Source: Acidobacteriota bacterium (GTDB taxonomy: Bacteria; Acidobacteriota; Vicinamibacteria; Vicinamibacterales; CAVVIG01). Taken from it: DNA of 33,211 nt. The translations under genes were made by a program, and so were the position numbers. The notes under the pieces are model-generated. The model searched no databases and was not told the origin of the DNA. It saw only the letters and a program-made list of their open reading frames with translations. The stretch is from the NCBI GenBank assembly GCA_028876655.1, contig JAGWRA010000036.1, positions 1-33,211 on the forward strand, in the 5' to 3' direction. Positions 1-9,299 of the stretch are shown piece after piece (the first letter of the stretch is position 1; every line of letters starts with the position of its first letter).

Positions 1-531
1 ATGGTGCTCGACAAGGCCAAGCGCCTCGTCGAGCACGGGCACGACGTCGTCATCCTGCTGGACTCGCTCACGCGCCTGGCCCGCGCCTACAACGCCGTCG
101 CGCCCGCTTCGGGCAAGGTGCTGTCGGGCGGCGTCGACAGCAACGCCCTGCAGCGGCCGAAGCGGTTCTTCGGCGCGGCACGCAACATCGAGGAGGGCGG
201 ATCGCTGACGATCATCGCCACCGCCCTGGTCGACACGGGATCGCGGATGGACGAAGTGATCTTCGAGGAGTTCAAGGGGACCGGCAACCTCGAGATCCAC
301 CTCGACCGGAAGCTGACCGACCGGCGCGTGTTCCCCTCGATCGACATCCAGAAGAGCGGGACGCGGAAGGAAGAACTGCTGATCCCGAAGGACGACCTGA
401 ACCGCGTGTGGGTGCTGCGGAAGGTGCTGAACCCGCTGTCGCCCGTCGAGGCGATGGAGCTGCTGCTGTCGAAGATGGCGAAGGCCAAGAGCAACGCCGA
501 CTTCCTCAGTGCGATGAGCAGCGGCAAGTAG
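1..531 (+). CDS. rho: Transcription termination factor Rho, C-terminal part (5' end outside window)
   Basis: Translation contains the Rho ATPase C-terminal motifs [70 protein letters not shown] and [16 protein letters not shown]; open at the window start. Confidence 0.97.
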   Translation: MVLDKAKRLVEHGHDVVILLDSLTRLARAYNAVAPASGKVLSGGVDSNALQRPKRFFGAARNIEEGGSLTIIATALVDTGSRMDEVIFEEFKGTGNLEIHLDRKLTDRRVFPSIDIQKSGTRKEELLIPKDDLNRVWVLRKVLNPLSPVEAMELLLSKMAKAKSNADFLSAMSSGK

Positions 532-533
532 CG

Positions 534-2213
534 ATGGCCGATGCGGGGGACCGGGACGCGCGTGCCGGACTCCGCTGGACGGGCCTCCTGGCCGCCGGCT
601 GGCTGGCGGCCGTCCTGCTCGTCAATCCCCTCGGCAACTTTCCGCTCGCCGACGACTGGTCCTTCGGACTGGCCGTCCGGACGCTCCTGACCGATCACCG
701 GCTCCGGCTGATCAGCGTCACGCAGATGACGCTGATCACCCAGATTCTCTGGGGCTGGCTCTTCTGCCTTCCGGCCGGCTTCTCGTTCACCGCCCTCAGG
801 CTGTCGACGCTGGTCGCCGGCCTGGTCGGGGTCGGCCTCGTCTTCCGCCTCGCCCGTCAGCTGGGCCTTCGCCCCGGGCCAGCCGCGCTCGTCGCGGCTG
901 CCATCGCCTTCAACCCACTCTACTTCGCCTTGTCCTTCTCCTTCATGACGGACGTGCCGTTCACCGTCCTGATGGTGGCGGCCATCCTGGCCTTCGTGAA
1001 GGCCTGGCAGGATGGCCGGTCCCGGTGGTTCTGGGCGGGGATCGCACTGACCGCGCTGGCGACGCTTCTCCGCCAGCTGGGGCTGGCGGTGGCGCTCGCC
1101 GCATCCTTGGCGGAGGCCATCCGCGCCCGCCGCGTCCGCTCGCTGGCACCGCTGGCTGCCGCCCTGACGGCCCTCCTCCTGTGGGCGGTCGTGCTGAGAT
1201 CCGGTCCGGGCCTGCCGTCGGCCTATGACGGCCGCCTCCAGCAGTTGTTCGCACAGATCCGCCTGGGGCTCGCTCCGGTGCTCTGGCGGGTCGTGATCAC
1301 GATCGGCACGGGCTTCGTGTACACCGGCCTGTTCACGCTGCCGGTCCAGGCCGTCCTGCCGCCGGCGAGCCTGACCGCTCCGTCCCGCAGTGCGGCCCGC
1401 GCGGCCCGGGCGATCGCGCTCCTGGCCGGTGTCGTGTCGGCTGCGACCCTCATCGCGCGGCGAGCGACGATGCCGCTCAGCGGCAATATCCTGACCAATC
1501 TCACGCTCTTCCCCGTCATGATGCCGGGCGCCGCGTCTCATCCCACCGCACCGCTCTGGGTCTGGCAGCTGACGACAGCCGCCGGGGTCGTGGGCGGAGC
1601 CCTGCTGGTCGAGCGGCTGATCATCGGCGGCGTCTGGATCGCCACGAACGGGACGGCCAGGCACCGCCCCGATCCGGTCGTGGGCACCTTCCTGTTCGGG
1701 TGCGCCGCCTGGTACATGCTGCCGCTGCTGCCATTGCCCGCGGCCGGGTTCTACGATCGCTATCTGCTGCCCCTGATCGCGGTGATGGCGCTGCTGACGA
1801 TCTGGACGGCCTCCGGGACACCGGCCCCGCCCTCTCGCGCGCGGTGGCTGGGTGCAGGGGCCATCCTCGCCGGGTTCGCGCTCTTTGCCGTCCCGGCGAC
1901 CCACGACACGCTGGCGCTGAACCGCGCGCGGTGGCAGGCCGTCCACTGGGCGATGGACGAGCGAGGCGTAGCGCCGGACGCCATCGACGGCGGCTTCGAG
2001 GTCAACAACTGGTACTTCTTCGCTGGCGGCGGACGCTCGCCGCTCCTCGATCAGATCTGGATCCGGCCCGCACATCCACAGGCCATCGTGTCGCTCGCGC
2101 CAGTGGCCGGCTACCGGCCGGTGCGACAGTTCCCCTTCGGCCGCTGGCTGCCACCGGGACGCGCGTCGGTCGCCCTGCTGGTGCCGCAGGTCCCTGCGTC
2201 GGACCGTCGCTAG
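534..2213 (+). CDS. Polytopic membrane protein, GT39/ArnT-like glycosyltransferase family (putative)
   Basis: ATG at 534, 2 bp after the rho stop; many hydrophobic segments; early ADDW acidic motif and overall layout like GT-C membrane glycosyltransferases. Confidence 0.7.
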   Translation: MADAGDRDARAGLRWTGLLAAGWLAAVLLVNPLGNFPLADDWSFGLAVRTLLTDHRLRLISVTQMTLITQILWGWLFCLPAGFSFTALRLSTLVAGLVGVGLVFRLARQLGLRPGPAALVAAAIAFNPLYFALSFSFMTDVPFTVLMVAAILAFVKAWQDGRSRWFWAGIALTALATLLRQLGLAVALAASLAEAIRARRVRSLAPLAAALTALLLWAVVLRSGPGLPSAYDGRLQQLFAQIRLGLAPVLWRVVITIGTGFVYTGLFTLPVQAVLPPASLTAPSRSAARAARAIALLAGVVSAATLIARRATMPLSGNILTNLTLFPVMMPGAASHPTAPLWVWQLTTAAGVVGGALLVERLIIGGVWIATNGTARHRPDPVVGTFLFGCAAWYMLPLLPLPAAGFYDRYLLPLIAVMALLTIWTASGTPAPPSRARWLGAGAILAGFALFAVPATHDTLALNRARWQAVHWAMDERGVAPDAIDGGFEVNNWYFFAGGGRSPLLDQIWIRPAHPQAIVSLAPVAGYRPVRQFPFGRWLPPGRASVALLVPQVPASDRR

Positions 2214-2300
2214 GCCCGCCACGGTGCGGTTCCCGGCCGGGCGGAGCTGCGGCCCGCGGCCGCCCACCAGCCGCGCGGCGGTGGGTATTATGATTACGCC

Positions 2301-3266
2301 ATGCGCTATCGGACCTTCGGACGCACGGGCTGGGACATCGCCGAAATCGGCTACGGCATGTGGGGCATGGGGGGCTGGACGGGATCCGACGACCAGCAGT
2401 CGCTGCGAGCGCTCGCGCGATCCGTCGAGCTGGGGTGCAACTTCTTCGACACGGCCTGGGCGTACGGCCAGGGCCGCAGCGAGCGGCTGCTGGGCGAGAC
2501 GCTCCGGGCCTTCCCGGACCGCCGGCTCTACATCGCCAGCAAGGTGCCACCGGCGACGTTCAAGTGGCCCGCGCGGGCCGGCGATCGGCTCGATGACGTC
2601 TTCCCGCCGGGCCACATCCGCGAGTACACCGAAGCCAGCCTGAAGCACCTGGGGGTCGAGACCCTCGACCTTCAGCAGCTGCACGTCTGGAACGACGAGT
2701 GGGCCGGCGACGAGCGGTGGCAGCGCGAAGTCGACGACCTCAAGCGTGAAGGACTGATCCGCGCCTTCGGCATCAGCGTCAACCGGTGGGAACCCGCCAA
2801 CGTCCTGCAGGCCCTGGCGACCGGGATCGTCGACGCCGTGCAGGTCGTCTACAACATCTTCGACCAGGCGCCGGAAGATGCGCTGCTGCCGGAGTGCCGG
2901 CGGCGCAACATCGCGGTCATCGCGCGCGTCCCCTTCGACGAAGGCAGCCTGACCGGGCAGTTGACGGCCGATTCCCGATGGGCGGAGGGGGACTGGCGGA
3001 ACGTGTACTTCGCGCCGCCCCACCTCGCCGAGGTCCTCGAGCGGGTCGAACGGCTGGGCCATCTGGTGCCCGAAGGGATGGACCTGCCCGAGCTGGCGCT
3101 CCGGTTCATCCTGGCGAATCCCGACGTCACGACGACGATCCCGGGGATGCGACGGCCACTCCACGTCGAGCGGAACCTGTCGGCCAGCGATGGCGCTCCC
3201 CTGCCACCCCGGCTGCGGGACGCCCTCCGGGCGCACCGGTGGGACCGGACGATGGTCATCATGTGA
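2301..3266 (+). CDS. Aldo/keto reductase
   Basis: [44 protein letters not shown], then IASKV, GISV and the C-terminal [19 protein letters not shown] typical of the AKR superfamily. Confidence 0.92.
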   Translation: MRYRTFGRTGWDIAEIGYGMWGMGGWTGSDDQQSLRALARSVELGCNFFDTAWAYGQGRSERLLGETLRAFPDRRLYIASKVPPATFKWPARAGDRLDDVFPPGHIREYTEASLKHLGVETLDLQQLHVWNDEWAGDERWQREVDDLKREGLIRAFGISVNRWEPANVLQALATGIVDAVQVVYNIFDQAPEDALLPECRRRNIAVIARVPFDEGSLTGQLTADSRWAEGDWRNVYFAPPHLAEVLERVERLGHLVPEGMDLPELALRFILANPDVTTTIPGMRRPLHVERNLSASDGAPLPPRLRDALRAHRWDRTMVIM

Positions 3267-3345
3267 GAGCGGGGGCCGATTCAGGCCTGAAACCGGGGGG
3301 TCGGGCGTGACCGGCCTGCCAGGGTCTTGCGCCGGGCGGCCGTGG

Positions 3346-3351
3346 TATAAT
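3346..3351 (+). promoter_or_regulatory. Perfect extended -10 (TGGTATAAT) upstream of rpmE
   Basis: TG at 3343-3344, then G, then TATAAT at 3346-3351; GTG start at 3384 preceded by AAGGAG (3372-3377). No convincing -35. Confidence 0.6.
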
Positions 3352-3383
3352 GGCGTTTTGACTGAATCCGCAAGGAGCCGGCT

Positions 3384-3671
3384 GTGAAGGAAGGGATTCA
3401 CCCCAAGTACTACGAGGTCGAGGCGCGCTGCGCGTGCGGGGCGACCTGGAAGACCCGCTCGACCAAGCAGGAGCTGCACCTCGAAATCTGCTCGAACTGC
3501 CACCCGTTCTTCACGGGCCGCCAGAAGCTGGTGGACACCGAAGGGCGTGTGGAGCGGTTCACCAAGAAGTTCGGGAAGCAGACGGTCGAGAACGTCGTGA
3601 ACCGGAAGAAGGCAGCCAAGGCGAAGCGCGACGAGAAGGCCGCGCGCACACCCCAGGGCGCCGACGCGTAA
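3384..3671 (+). CDS. rpmE: 50S ribosomal protein L31 (cysteine-containing form)
   Basis: [64 protein letters not shown]; zinc-binding Cys pairs; near rho as is common. Confidence 0.96.
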   Translation: MKEGIHPKYYEVEARCACGATWKTRSTKQELHLEICSNCHPFFTGRQKLVDTEGRVERFTKKFGKQTVENVVNRKKAAKAKRDEKAARTPQGADA

Positions 3672-3697
3672 CCCGCAGACCAGCTCGCACGATGCAG

Positions 3698-3719
3698 ACG
3701 GCGGCCCTCCGGCCGCCGT
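3698..3719. terminator. Strong hairpin between convergent rpmE and mrfB-like genes
   Basis: Perfect 9-bp inverted repeat ACGGCGGCC-CTCC-GGCCGCCGT between converging stop codons (3671 and 3738). No clear U-tract. Confidence 0.55.
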
Positions 3720-3737
3720 TCGTGCGTACGGGCCGCG

Positions 3738-5093
3738 TCAGTTCCCCTCGCCCGCCAGCAGTCCGCCCGGGCGCCGCGACTCCGCTCCTTCCAGCTTCCG
3801 CTCGACCCGGGCGAGCCGCTTCCGCGCCTGCTGTTCCGCACGGGTGCCGGTGTGCGTCAGGCACCGCCGGGCGTAGCGCCGCGCCGCCAGCAGGTCGTGC
3901 GATCGGTGCTCGTGATGGATGGCGAGCGCCTCGGCTGCCTCGCGGGCGACGCCCGGCGGGCAGTCCTCGTCGCGGACCAGCGCCTCCCACAACCCGGCCG
4001 CCTCGGCATGCCGGCGCGCGCGCCGGTGCAGGGCGGCCAGCCGCCGCACCGCCTCGACGCGTATCACGCCAGTCCCGCGCCCCCAGCCGGCCGCCCGCTC
4101 GTAGCAGCCGGCCGCATCGTCTGACCGACCGGCCCGCTCGTACATCCGGCCGATCGCCAGGCATTCGCGCGCGGTGCGCGCGGCCGCCGGTCCGCCGTCG
4201 ATGAGACGCAGCGCCCGGACCGTCAGGCCGGCCAGTGACAGGAGGTCGAGGCGGTTGTGCTCGAGCACCGGCGCCAGCGGCCCGGCCTCGCCCGTGCGGA
4301 CGTACTGGAAGTAGCGGGCGGGAATCTCGCTGCCCGGCACGTCGCCCGTCCGACGGAAGCCGAGCACCGCCTGCTCCAGGGCGCCGAGCGAGCAGCCCGA
4401 CGGCGCCTCGTCTTCGCCCTCGACGTGGCGACTCTCGTCGTCCCGCAGACCACGCCACATGCGGCGCGCCGGATGCAGCATGTCGAGATGCGGCAGATCC
4501 GCACTCGGGACAGCCAGCCGGTTGAAGAGGTACCGCGTTTCGATGACCGGCAGGTCGAACGTCTTGCCGTTGAAGGTGACGAGCGCGCCGGCGCCGGCCA
4601 GTTCCGTCGCCACCGAGGTCAGCAGGCGCCGCTCGACGGCGTAGCTCGTGAGGAAGAACTGCCGCGTGCGGAAGGCGTCGCCGTCGAAGAACCCACAGCC
4701 CACGAGAAAGGCGTGGGTCCCGGCACCGCCGCTCAGGCCGGTCGTCTCGAGGTCGAAGAAGAGCAGCGGCAGGCGGACGAGGTCGTCGAGCCGTCCGCTC
4801 AGGAGGCCTGCGTGACCGATGAGCGCGCGCGCCTGTCGCGCGTACTCGCCGATGACATCGTCGCCGTGGCGCCCCCGCCCCTCGTACTCCCGTTCGACGA
4901 CGACGCAGGCGGTCGCGGCGTCCGTCGCGCCCTCGAAGACGCCGCCGAGCGCCCGGAGGATGGCCTCGCCTGCCGCGGCGGCGCGCGCGGGCGGCGCCAC
5001 GGCGGCGTCCGGCGGCTCCGCCGCCGGCACCGGATGCGCGCCCCCCTGGCGGAGGACGTCGCGGATGCGCGAACCAAGGCGCGAAGGTTCCAT
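3738..5093 (-). CDS. MrfB/YprB-like DEDD-type exonuclease with C-terminal TPR-like region
   Basis: FFDLETTGLSGGAGTHAFLVG, VTFNGKTFDLPVIETRYLF and EHNRLDLLSL are RNase H-fold exonuclease motifs as in B. subtilis YprB; helical-repeat C-terminus; immediately downstream of the YprA-like helicase. Confidence 0.85.
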   Translation of the reverse strand: MEPSRLGSRIRDVLRQGGAHPVPAAEPPDAAVAPPARAAAAGEAILRALGGVFEGATDAATACVVVEREYEGRGRHGDDVIGEYARQARALIGHAGLLSGRLDDLVRLPLLFFDLETTGLSGGAGTHAFLVGCGFFDGDAFRTRQFFLTSYAVERRLLTSVATELAGAGALVTFNGKTFDLPVIETRYLFNRLAVPSADLPHLDMLHPARRMWRGLRDDESRHVEGEDEAPSGCSLGALEQAVLGFRRTGDVPGSEIPARYFQYVRTGEAGPLAPVLEHNRLDLLSLAGLTVRALRLIDGGPAAARTARECLAIGRMYERAGRSDDAAGCYERAAGWGRGTGVIRVEAVRRLAALHRRARRHAEAAGLWEALVRDEDCPPGVAREAAEALAIHHEHRSHDLLAARRYARRCLTHTGTRAEQQARKRLARVERKLEGAESRRPGGLLAGEGN

Positions 5094-5107
5094 GTCCGGA
5101 GCCCGGT

Positions 5108-7636
5108 TCAGGGTTGCAGCGTGGCGGCGGCCGGCCGGACCGGCGCGTCGAGCAGCAGGTCGAGAATCCGCAGCGCCGCGGTCTTCGCGAGCGGCCCGGT
5201 CTGGCCGGCCGGGCCGACGCAGGTCGGACACCCGGACTGGCAGCCGCACCCTGCGATGAGCGCCTGGGTGCCAGCGAGCAGTTCCGCGTGCATCCGGTAC
5301 AGCGGTTCGCTGAACCCGATCCCGCCCGGATAGCTGTCGTACACGAAGATGCGGGGCTCGGTGCTCAGCGCCGTCGCCGCTTCCTCACCGCTCTGGTCGA
5401 CGGAAATCCCGATGTCGTGCCGGTCGCACATCAGCAGCAGCTGCGCGACCTGCCGCATGGCGAACGCCAGGCCGCTCACGCCGTCGCGCCGGTCGTCGGC
5501 CGCGAAGGGCAATGCCGTCATCACGGCCGCCGGAATCGTCAGCCAGTAGGCGGTGGTGTGCATCTGCTGCTCGGGCAGATCCAGCTCGCCCGAGCCGACG
5601 TTCTCGTTCGTGTAGAACTTGATCTTCTTGAACCCGACGACGCGCGAGACGACATGGACTTCTCCATGGGAGTGCGGGGACCCGCTTCGCAACGGCTCAG
5701 GGCTGCCACGCTCTGACAAGGCACGTGCATCACTGGAAGCCGCGAACTCGTCGAGGATCGTCACGCGCGAATAGGTGATGGCGTCGGTGTAGTAGTCGCA
5801 GTCGATCTCGCGGACGTAGGCCTTGCGCCCCTCGAAGTCGAGTATCTCGACCTGGAACAGGCGGCCCTCCATGAGATAGATCGCCTTCGGGTGCAGCGTC
5901 GACAGCGCGCTGGTGAAGTCCGTCTCGCCGATGACACGAGGCTCGTGCGTGGTGTCGACGACGACGAAGTTGTCGGAGCTGACCGAGCGCAGGCTGACCG
6001 CGTCGGCCGGGTACGATTCGCTGGTCCAGTGCCAGGTGCCGGCGGTCTCGTCCGCGGCATCGAGGTCGTCGGCAGGCACGGACCGGTGGACCAACCCCTC
6101 TTCGGCCAGAATCCCCAGGATCTCCTGCAGATCGTGCGCGCCGAAGCGCTCGGCCGTGCCGAACGGGAGCTCGAAGGCCGCGCACTTGATGTGATCGACG
6201 AGGATGTGCAGGTTGTCGGGGTCGATGAGCGCCCGCTCCGGCGAGGCATCGAAGAAGTACGACGGGTGCTGGATGACGAACTGATCGATCGGCGCGCTGC
6301 TCGCGACGAGCACCGCCGCCGACCGGCTCGCCCGCCGTCCCGCCCGCCCGGCGCGCTGCCAGGTGGCCGCAATCGTCCCCGGGTAGCCGACCAGCACGGC
6401 CACGTCGAGCGCGCCGATGTCGATCCCGAGCTCGAGTGCGCTCGTCGACACGACCGCCCGGACGTGCCCCTCGCGCAGCCCTTTCTCGATCTCCCGCCTG
6501 CGGTTGGGCAGGTAGCCGCCGCGATAGCCGCGCACGGCGCCGTGACTGCCAGGCTCCTGCTCGAACTCGTCCTTGAGGTACGTCGTCAGGATCTCGGTGG
6601 CGAGCCGGCTCTGGGCGAAGACGATCCCCTGCAGCTGGCGCCGGATGAACTCGCCCGCCACGCGGCGCGCTTCTCCGAGATACGACCGGCGGATGCCGAG
6701 CTGGCGGTTCACCACCGGCGGGTTCACGAAGACGAACAGCTTCTCGCCGCGGGGCGCGCCGCTGCGCTCGACGATCTCGAAGGATCGCTCCGTGAGCCTT
6801 TCGGCCAGCTCTCTGGGATTGGCGATCGTCGCCGACGAACAGATGAACACCGGGTCGGATCCGTAGTGCCGGCAGATCCGCTGGAGCCGCCGCAGCACGT
6901 TGCAGAGGTGGCTGCCGAAGACGCCACGGTAGGTGTGCAGCTCGTCGATGACGATGTAGCGCAGGTTCTCGAACAGCTTCGCCCAGCGCGGATGGTGCGG
7001 CAGGATCCCCGAATGCAGCATGTCGGGGTTGCTCAGCACCACGTGGGCGCGCGTCCGGATCGCCCGCCGCGCGTCCTGGGGCGTATCGCCGTCGTACGTG
7101 AAGACGCCGATCTCCGCGCCGCACTCCTCGCCGACCAGGTCCGACAGCGCGTGCAACTCGGCGAGCTGGTCCTGCGCGAGGGCCTTGGTCGGGAACAGGT
7201 ACAGCGCGCGGCTCGCCGGATCCTGCAGGATGGCGTGCAGCACCGGCGCGTTGTAGCAGAGCGTCTTGCCCGACGCGGTCGGCGTCGTCACGACGACGTG
7301 CCGGCCGCTGAGGATGTGTTCGATGGCTTCGGCCTGGTGACAGTAGAGCGAGGTCACGCCGCGGCGGCCGAGCACACGGCGGACCCGCTCGTCGAGGTCC
7401 GCGGGAAAGGGCCCGGTGACGGCGTCGGCGGCCGGCAGGCGCCGCACGGCCGTCACGTGGCCATCCGGCGTGTCGGGACGGTCCTGGAGCCAGTCGGGCG
7501 CCAGCCGGTCGAGCGCGGCGTTCAGGGCGGTGTCGCGGCGCGAGCGGCCGGTTGCCGGCCGACTCGGCAGGCCAGCGGAGGGGCTGTCCGGCCCGGACAG
7601 CCCCTCGCCGGTCCCGCCGTTCACGCGGTTGCCCAT
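5108..7636 (-). CDS. MrfA/YprA-like DEAH-box helicase with DUF1998-type cysteine cluster
   Basis: Walker A TTPTASGKT, VIDELHTYRGVFGSHLCN, SATIANPRELAERL, STSALELGIDIG, QRAGRAGRR and C-terminal CGCQSGCPTCVGP. Confidence 0.93.
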   Translation of the reverse strand: MGNRVNGGTGEGLSGPDSPSAGLPSRPATGRSRRDTALNAALDRLAPDWLQDRPDTPDGHVTAVRRLPAADAVTGPFPADLDERVRRVLGRRGVTSLYCHQAEAIEHILSGRHVVVTTPTASGKTLCYNAPVLHAILQDPASRALYLFPTKALAQDQLAELHALSDLVGEECGAEIGVFTYDGDTPQDARRAIRTRAHVVLSNPDMLHSGILPHHPRWAKLFENLRYIVIDELHTYRGVFGSHLCNVLRRLQRICRHYGSDPVFICSSATIANPRELAERLTERSFEIVERSGAPRGEKLFVFVNPPVVNRQLGIRRSYLGEARRVAGEFIRRQLQGIVFAQSRLATEILTTYLKDEFEQEPGSHGAVRGYRGGYLPNRRREIEKGLREGHVRAVVSTSALELGIDIGALDVAVLVGYPGTIAATWQRAGRAGRRASRSAAVLVASSAPIDQFVIQHPSYFFDASPERALIDPDNLHILVDHIKCAAFELPFGTAERFGAHDLQEILGILAEEGLVHRSVPADDLDAADETAGTWHWTSESYPADAVSLRSVSSDNFVVVDTTHEPRVIGETDFTSALSTLHPKAIYLMEGRLFQVEILDFEGRKAYVREIDCDYYTDAITYSRVTILDEFAASSDARALSERGSPEPLRSGSPHSHGEVHVVSRVVGFKKIKFYTNENVGSGELDLPEQQMHTTAYWLTIPAAVMTALPFAADDRRDGVSGLAFAMRQVAQLLLMCDRHDIGISVDQSGEEAATALSTEPRIFVYDSYPGGIGFSEPLYRMHAELLAGTQALIAGCGCQSGCPTCVGPAGQTGPLAKTAALRILDLLLDAPVRPAAATLQP
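7578..7606. repeat. Perfect 13-bp inverted repeat with 3-nt loop inside the annotated 5' end of the mrfA-like gene
   Basis: GAGGGGCTGTCCG-GCC-CGGACAGCCCCTC read directly from 7578-7606. Confidence 0.9.
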
Positions 7637-7644
7637 GACGAGCC

Positions 7645-7673
7645 ATCCTAGCAGCGGCCGCAGGGGCGATCAA
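7645..7673 (-). promoter_or_regulatory. Sigma70-like promoter of the mrfA-like gene, predicted leaderless
   Basis: Minus strand TTGATC (7673-7668), 17-bp spacer, TAGGAT (7650-7645), 8 nt, ATG at 7636. Confidence 0.6.
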
Positions 7674-7699
7674 GAGGTGAAAGACCCCGTCCCCCTCGC

Positions 7700-7728
7700 T
7701 TGACCGGCTCCTGGAAGGCCTCTAGGCT
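7700..7728 (+). promoter_or_regulatory. Sigma70-like promoter of the APC permease gene, predicted leaderless
   Basis: TTGACC (7700-7705), 17-bp spacer, TAGGCT (7723-7728), 8 nt, ATG at 7737. Confidence 0.6.
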
Positions 7729-7736
7729 TACCGTCC

Positions 7737-9140
7737 ATGACCATCCGGACACCCGCGGCGCCCGCCGCTCCACCGGCGCTCGCCCGCCGCCTCGGCGGCT
7801 GGAGCGCCACCGCTCTCGTCGTGGGGATCGTCATCGGGTCCGGCATCTTCCGATCGCCCGCCAGTGTGGCGGCGCTCGTGCCGCATCCCCTGTTGATGCT
7901 CGGCGTCTGGATCGCGGGTGGCCTCGTCACGCTCTGTGGCGCGCTGTCGTTCGCGGAGCTGGCCGCGTCGCTGCCGAACACGGGCGGCATCTACGTGTTC
8001 CTGCGCGAGGGGTGGGGGCGCCTGCCGGCGTTCCTGTTCGGATGGTCGCAGCTGCTGGTCATCCGGGCGTCGGCGCTGGGCGGCATCGCCATCGTCTTCG
8101 GCGAGTACCTGCTGCGATCGTTCGGGGTCGACCCCGTCGCCCACGTGATGGCCGCGCGGGGCGTCGCGGCCGCGGCCATCGCATTCGCGGCGCTCATCAA
8201 CATCCGCGGGGTCTCGCTCGGCGCGGTGGTCGTCAACGTGTCGACGTCGTTGAAGTATGCAGCGCTCGCCGTCCTCGTGCTCGCGGCGTTCGCGCTCGGC
8301 GGCGCGCACGGCGCCACGGCGGCACACCTGCAGGCACCGGCGGGAACGCACGTGCCGTTCGGGGCGTTCGGCGTCGCGCTGGTCGCGGCGCTCTGGGCCT
8401 ACGACGGGTTCGCCGACGTGTCGTTCGCCGGGGGCGAGGTGACCGACCCCGGGCGCAACCTGCCGCGCGCCATCATCGCCGGCACGCTGTCAATCGTGGT
8501 CATCTATGTGCTGGTGAACCTCGCCTATGTCTACGTGCTGCCGATCGGGGTGATGGGCCGGTCGCCGCTCGTCGCGGCCGACACGATGGCGGCGATCTTC
8601 GGACGGAGCGGCGTCGCGCTGGTGTCGGTCTTCGTGATGATCTCGACCTTCAGCTCGCTGAACGGTATCACACTGGCCGCGCCCCGGATCTTCTTCGCCA
8701 TGGCCGACGATGGGCTGTTCTTCCGGAAGATGGCGGCCGTTCATCCGCGCTACCGGACGCCGTACATCGCCATCGTCCTCGCCGCCCTGCTCGGCATGGC
8801 GCTGGTCATGAGCCGCAGCTTCGAAGCGATGACGGGCATGTTCGTGCTGGCCATCTGGCCGTTCTACGCGCTCAGCGTGGCGGCGCTGTACCGGCTGCGC
8901 CGCACGCGCCCCGACCTGCCCCGGCCGTACCGCGTGGCCGGCTATCCGCTGGTTCCGGCCATCTTCATCCTCGTCGTCGTCTACTTCGTCGCCAACGCCT
9001 TCGTGCAGCAGCCGCTCTCGACCGTGCTCACCTTCGGCGTCATCCTCTCCGGCGTGCCCGTCTACTACCTGGTGTTCGGACGCGCATCCGGGGGGCGCCT
9101 CACGCCGCAGATCGAGCTGGACGGCCACGGATCCCGTTGA
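7737..9140 (+). CDS. APC superfamily amino acid permease
   Basis: GIVIGSGIFRSPASVA, LCGALSFAELAASLPNTGGIYVFLREGWG, WAYDGFADVSFAGGEVTDPGRNLPRAIIAGT; about 12 hydrophobic segments. Confidence 0.93.
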   Translation: MTIRTPAAPAAPPALARRLGGWSATALVVGIVIGSGIFRSPASVAALVPHPLLMLGVWIAGGLVTLCGALSFAELAASLPNTGGIYVFLREGWGRLPAFLFGWSQLLVIRASALGGIAIVFGEYLLRSFGVDPVAHVMAARGVAAAAIAFAALINIRGVSLGAVVVNVSTSLKYAALAVLVLAAFALGGAHGATAAHLQAPAGTHVPFGAFGVALVAALWAYDGFADVSFAGGEVTDPGRNLPRAIIAGTLSIVVIYVLVNLAYVYVLPIGVMGRSPLVAADTMAAIFGRSGVALVSVFVMISTFSSLNGITLAAPRIFFAMADDGLFFRKMAAVHPRYRTPYIAIVLAALLGMALVMSRSFEAMTGMFVLAIWPFYALSVAALYRLRRTRPDLPRPYRVAGYPLVPAIFILVVVYFVANAFVQQPLSTVLTFGVILSGVPVYYLVFGRASGGRLTPQIELDGHGSR

Positions 9141-9165
9141 CGCGCCCGCACACCGGCGCTACGAT
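9137..9165 (+). promoter_or_regulatory. Sigma70-like promoter overlapping the permease stop codon
   Basis: TTGACG (9137-9142), 17-bp spacer, TACGAT (9160-9165). Confidence 0.45.
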
Positions 9166-9194
9166 GCCGGCAGGGTGCTTCTGTGTACGATAAC

Positions 9195-9211
9195 GGCCCG
9201 CACGGCGGGCC
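9195..9211. other. Hairpin (permease terminator or leader structure)
   Basis: Perfect 7-bp stem GGCCCGC-ACG-GCGGGCC. Confidence 0.5.
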
Positions 9212-9299
9212 CCCGAACGGAACGGAGCGAGCCACAGTGCGAGCGAGTGCAGTGAGCCGGGGTTCGTGGCAGAGCCCCGACTGAAGAAAGGAGACGCTG

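Noticed and set aside
87-3503. 1138-aa minus-strand ORF, and other long ORFs antisense to clear genes (for example 4257..5333 +, 5891..7651 +, 15092..17791 +, 20378..24118 +, 26047..28974 +)
   Set aside because: High-GC artefacts: low-complexity Arg/Pro/Gly/Ala-rich translations opposite genes with strong family motifs.
5640-5740. Short variable segment in the mrfA-like gene (ASSDARALSERGSPEPLRSGSPHSHGE), considered as a palindromic-element insertion
   Set aside because: It lies at a position that looks like a variable loop, has no clear palindrome, and stays in frame; not enough evidence.
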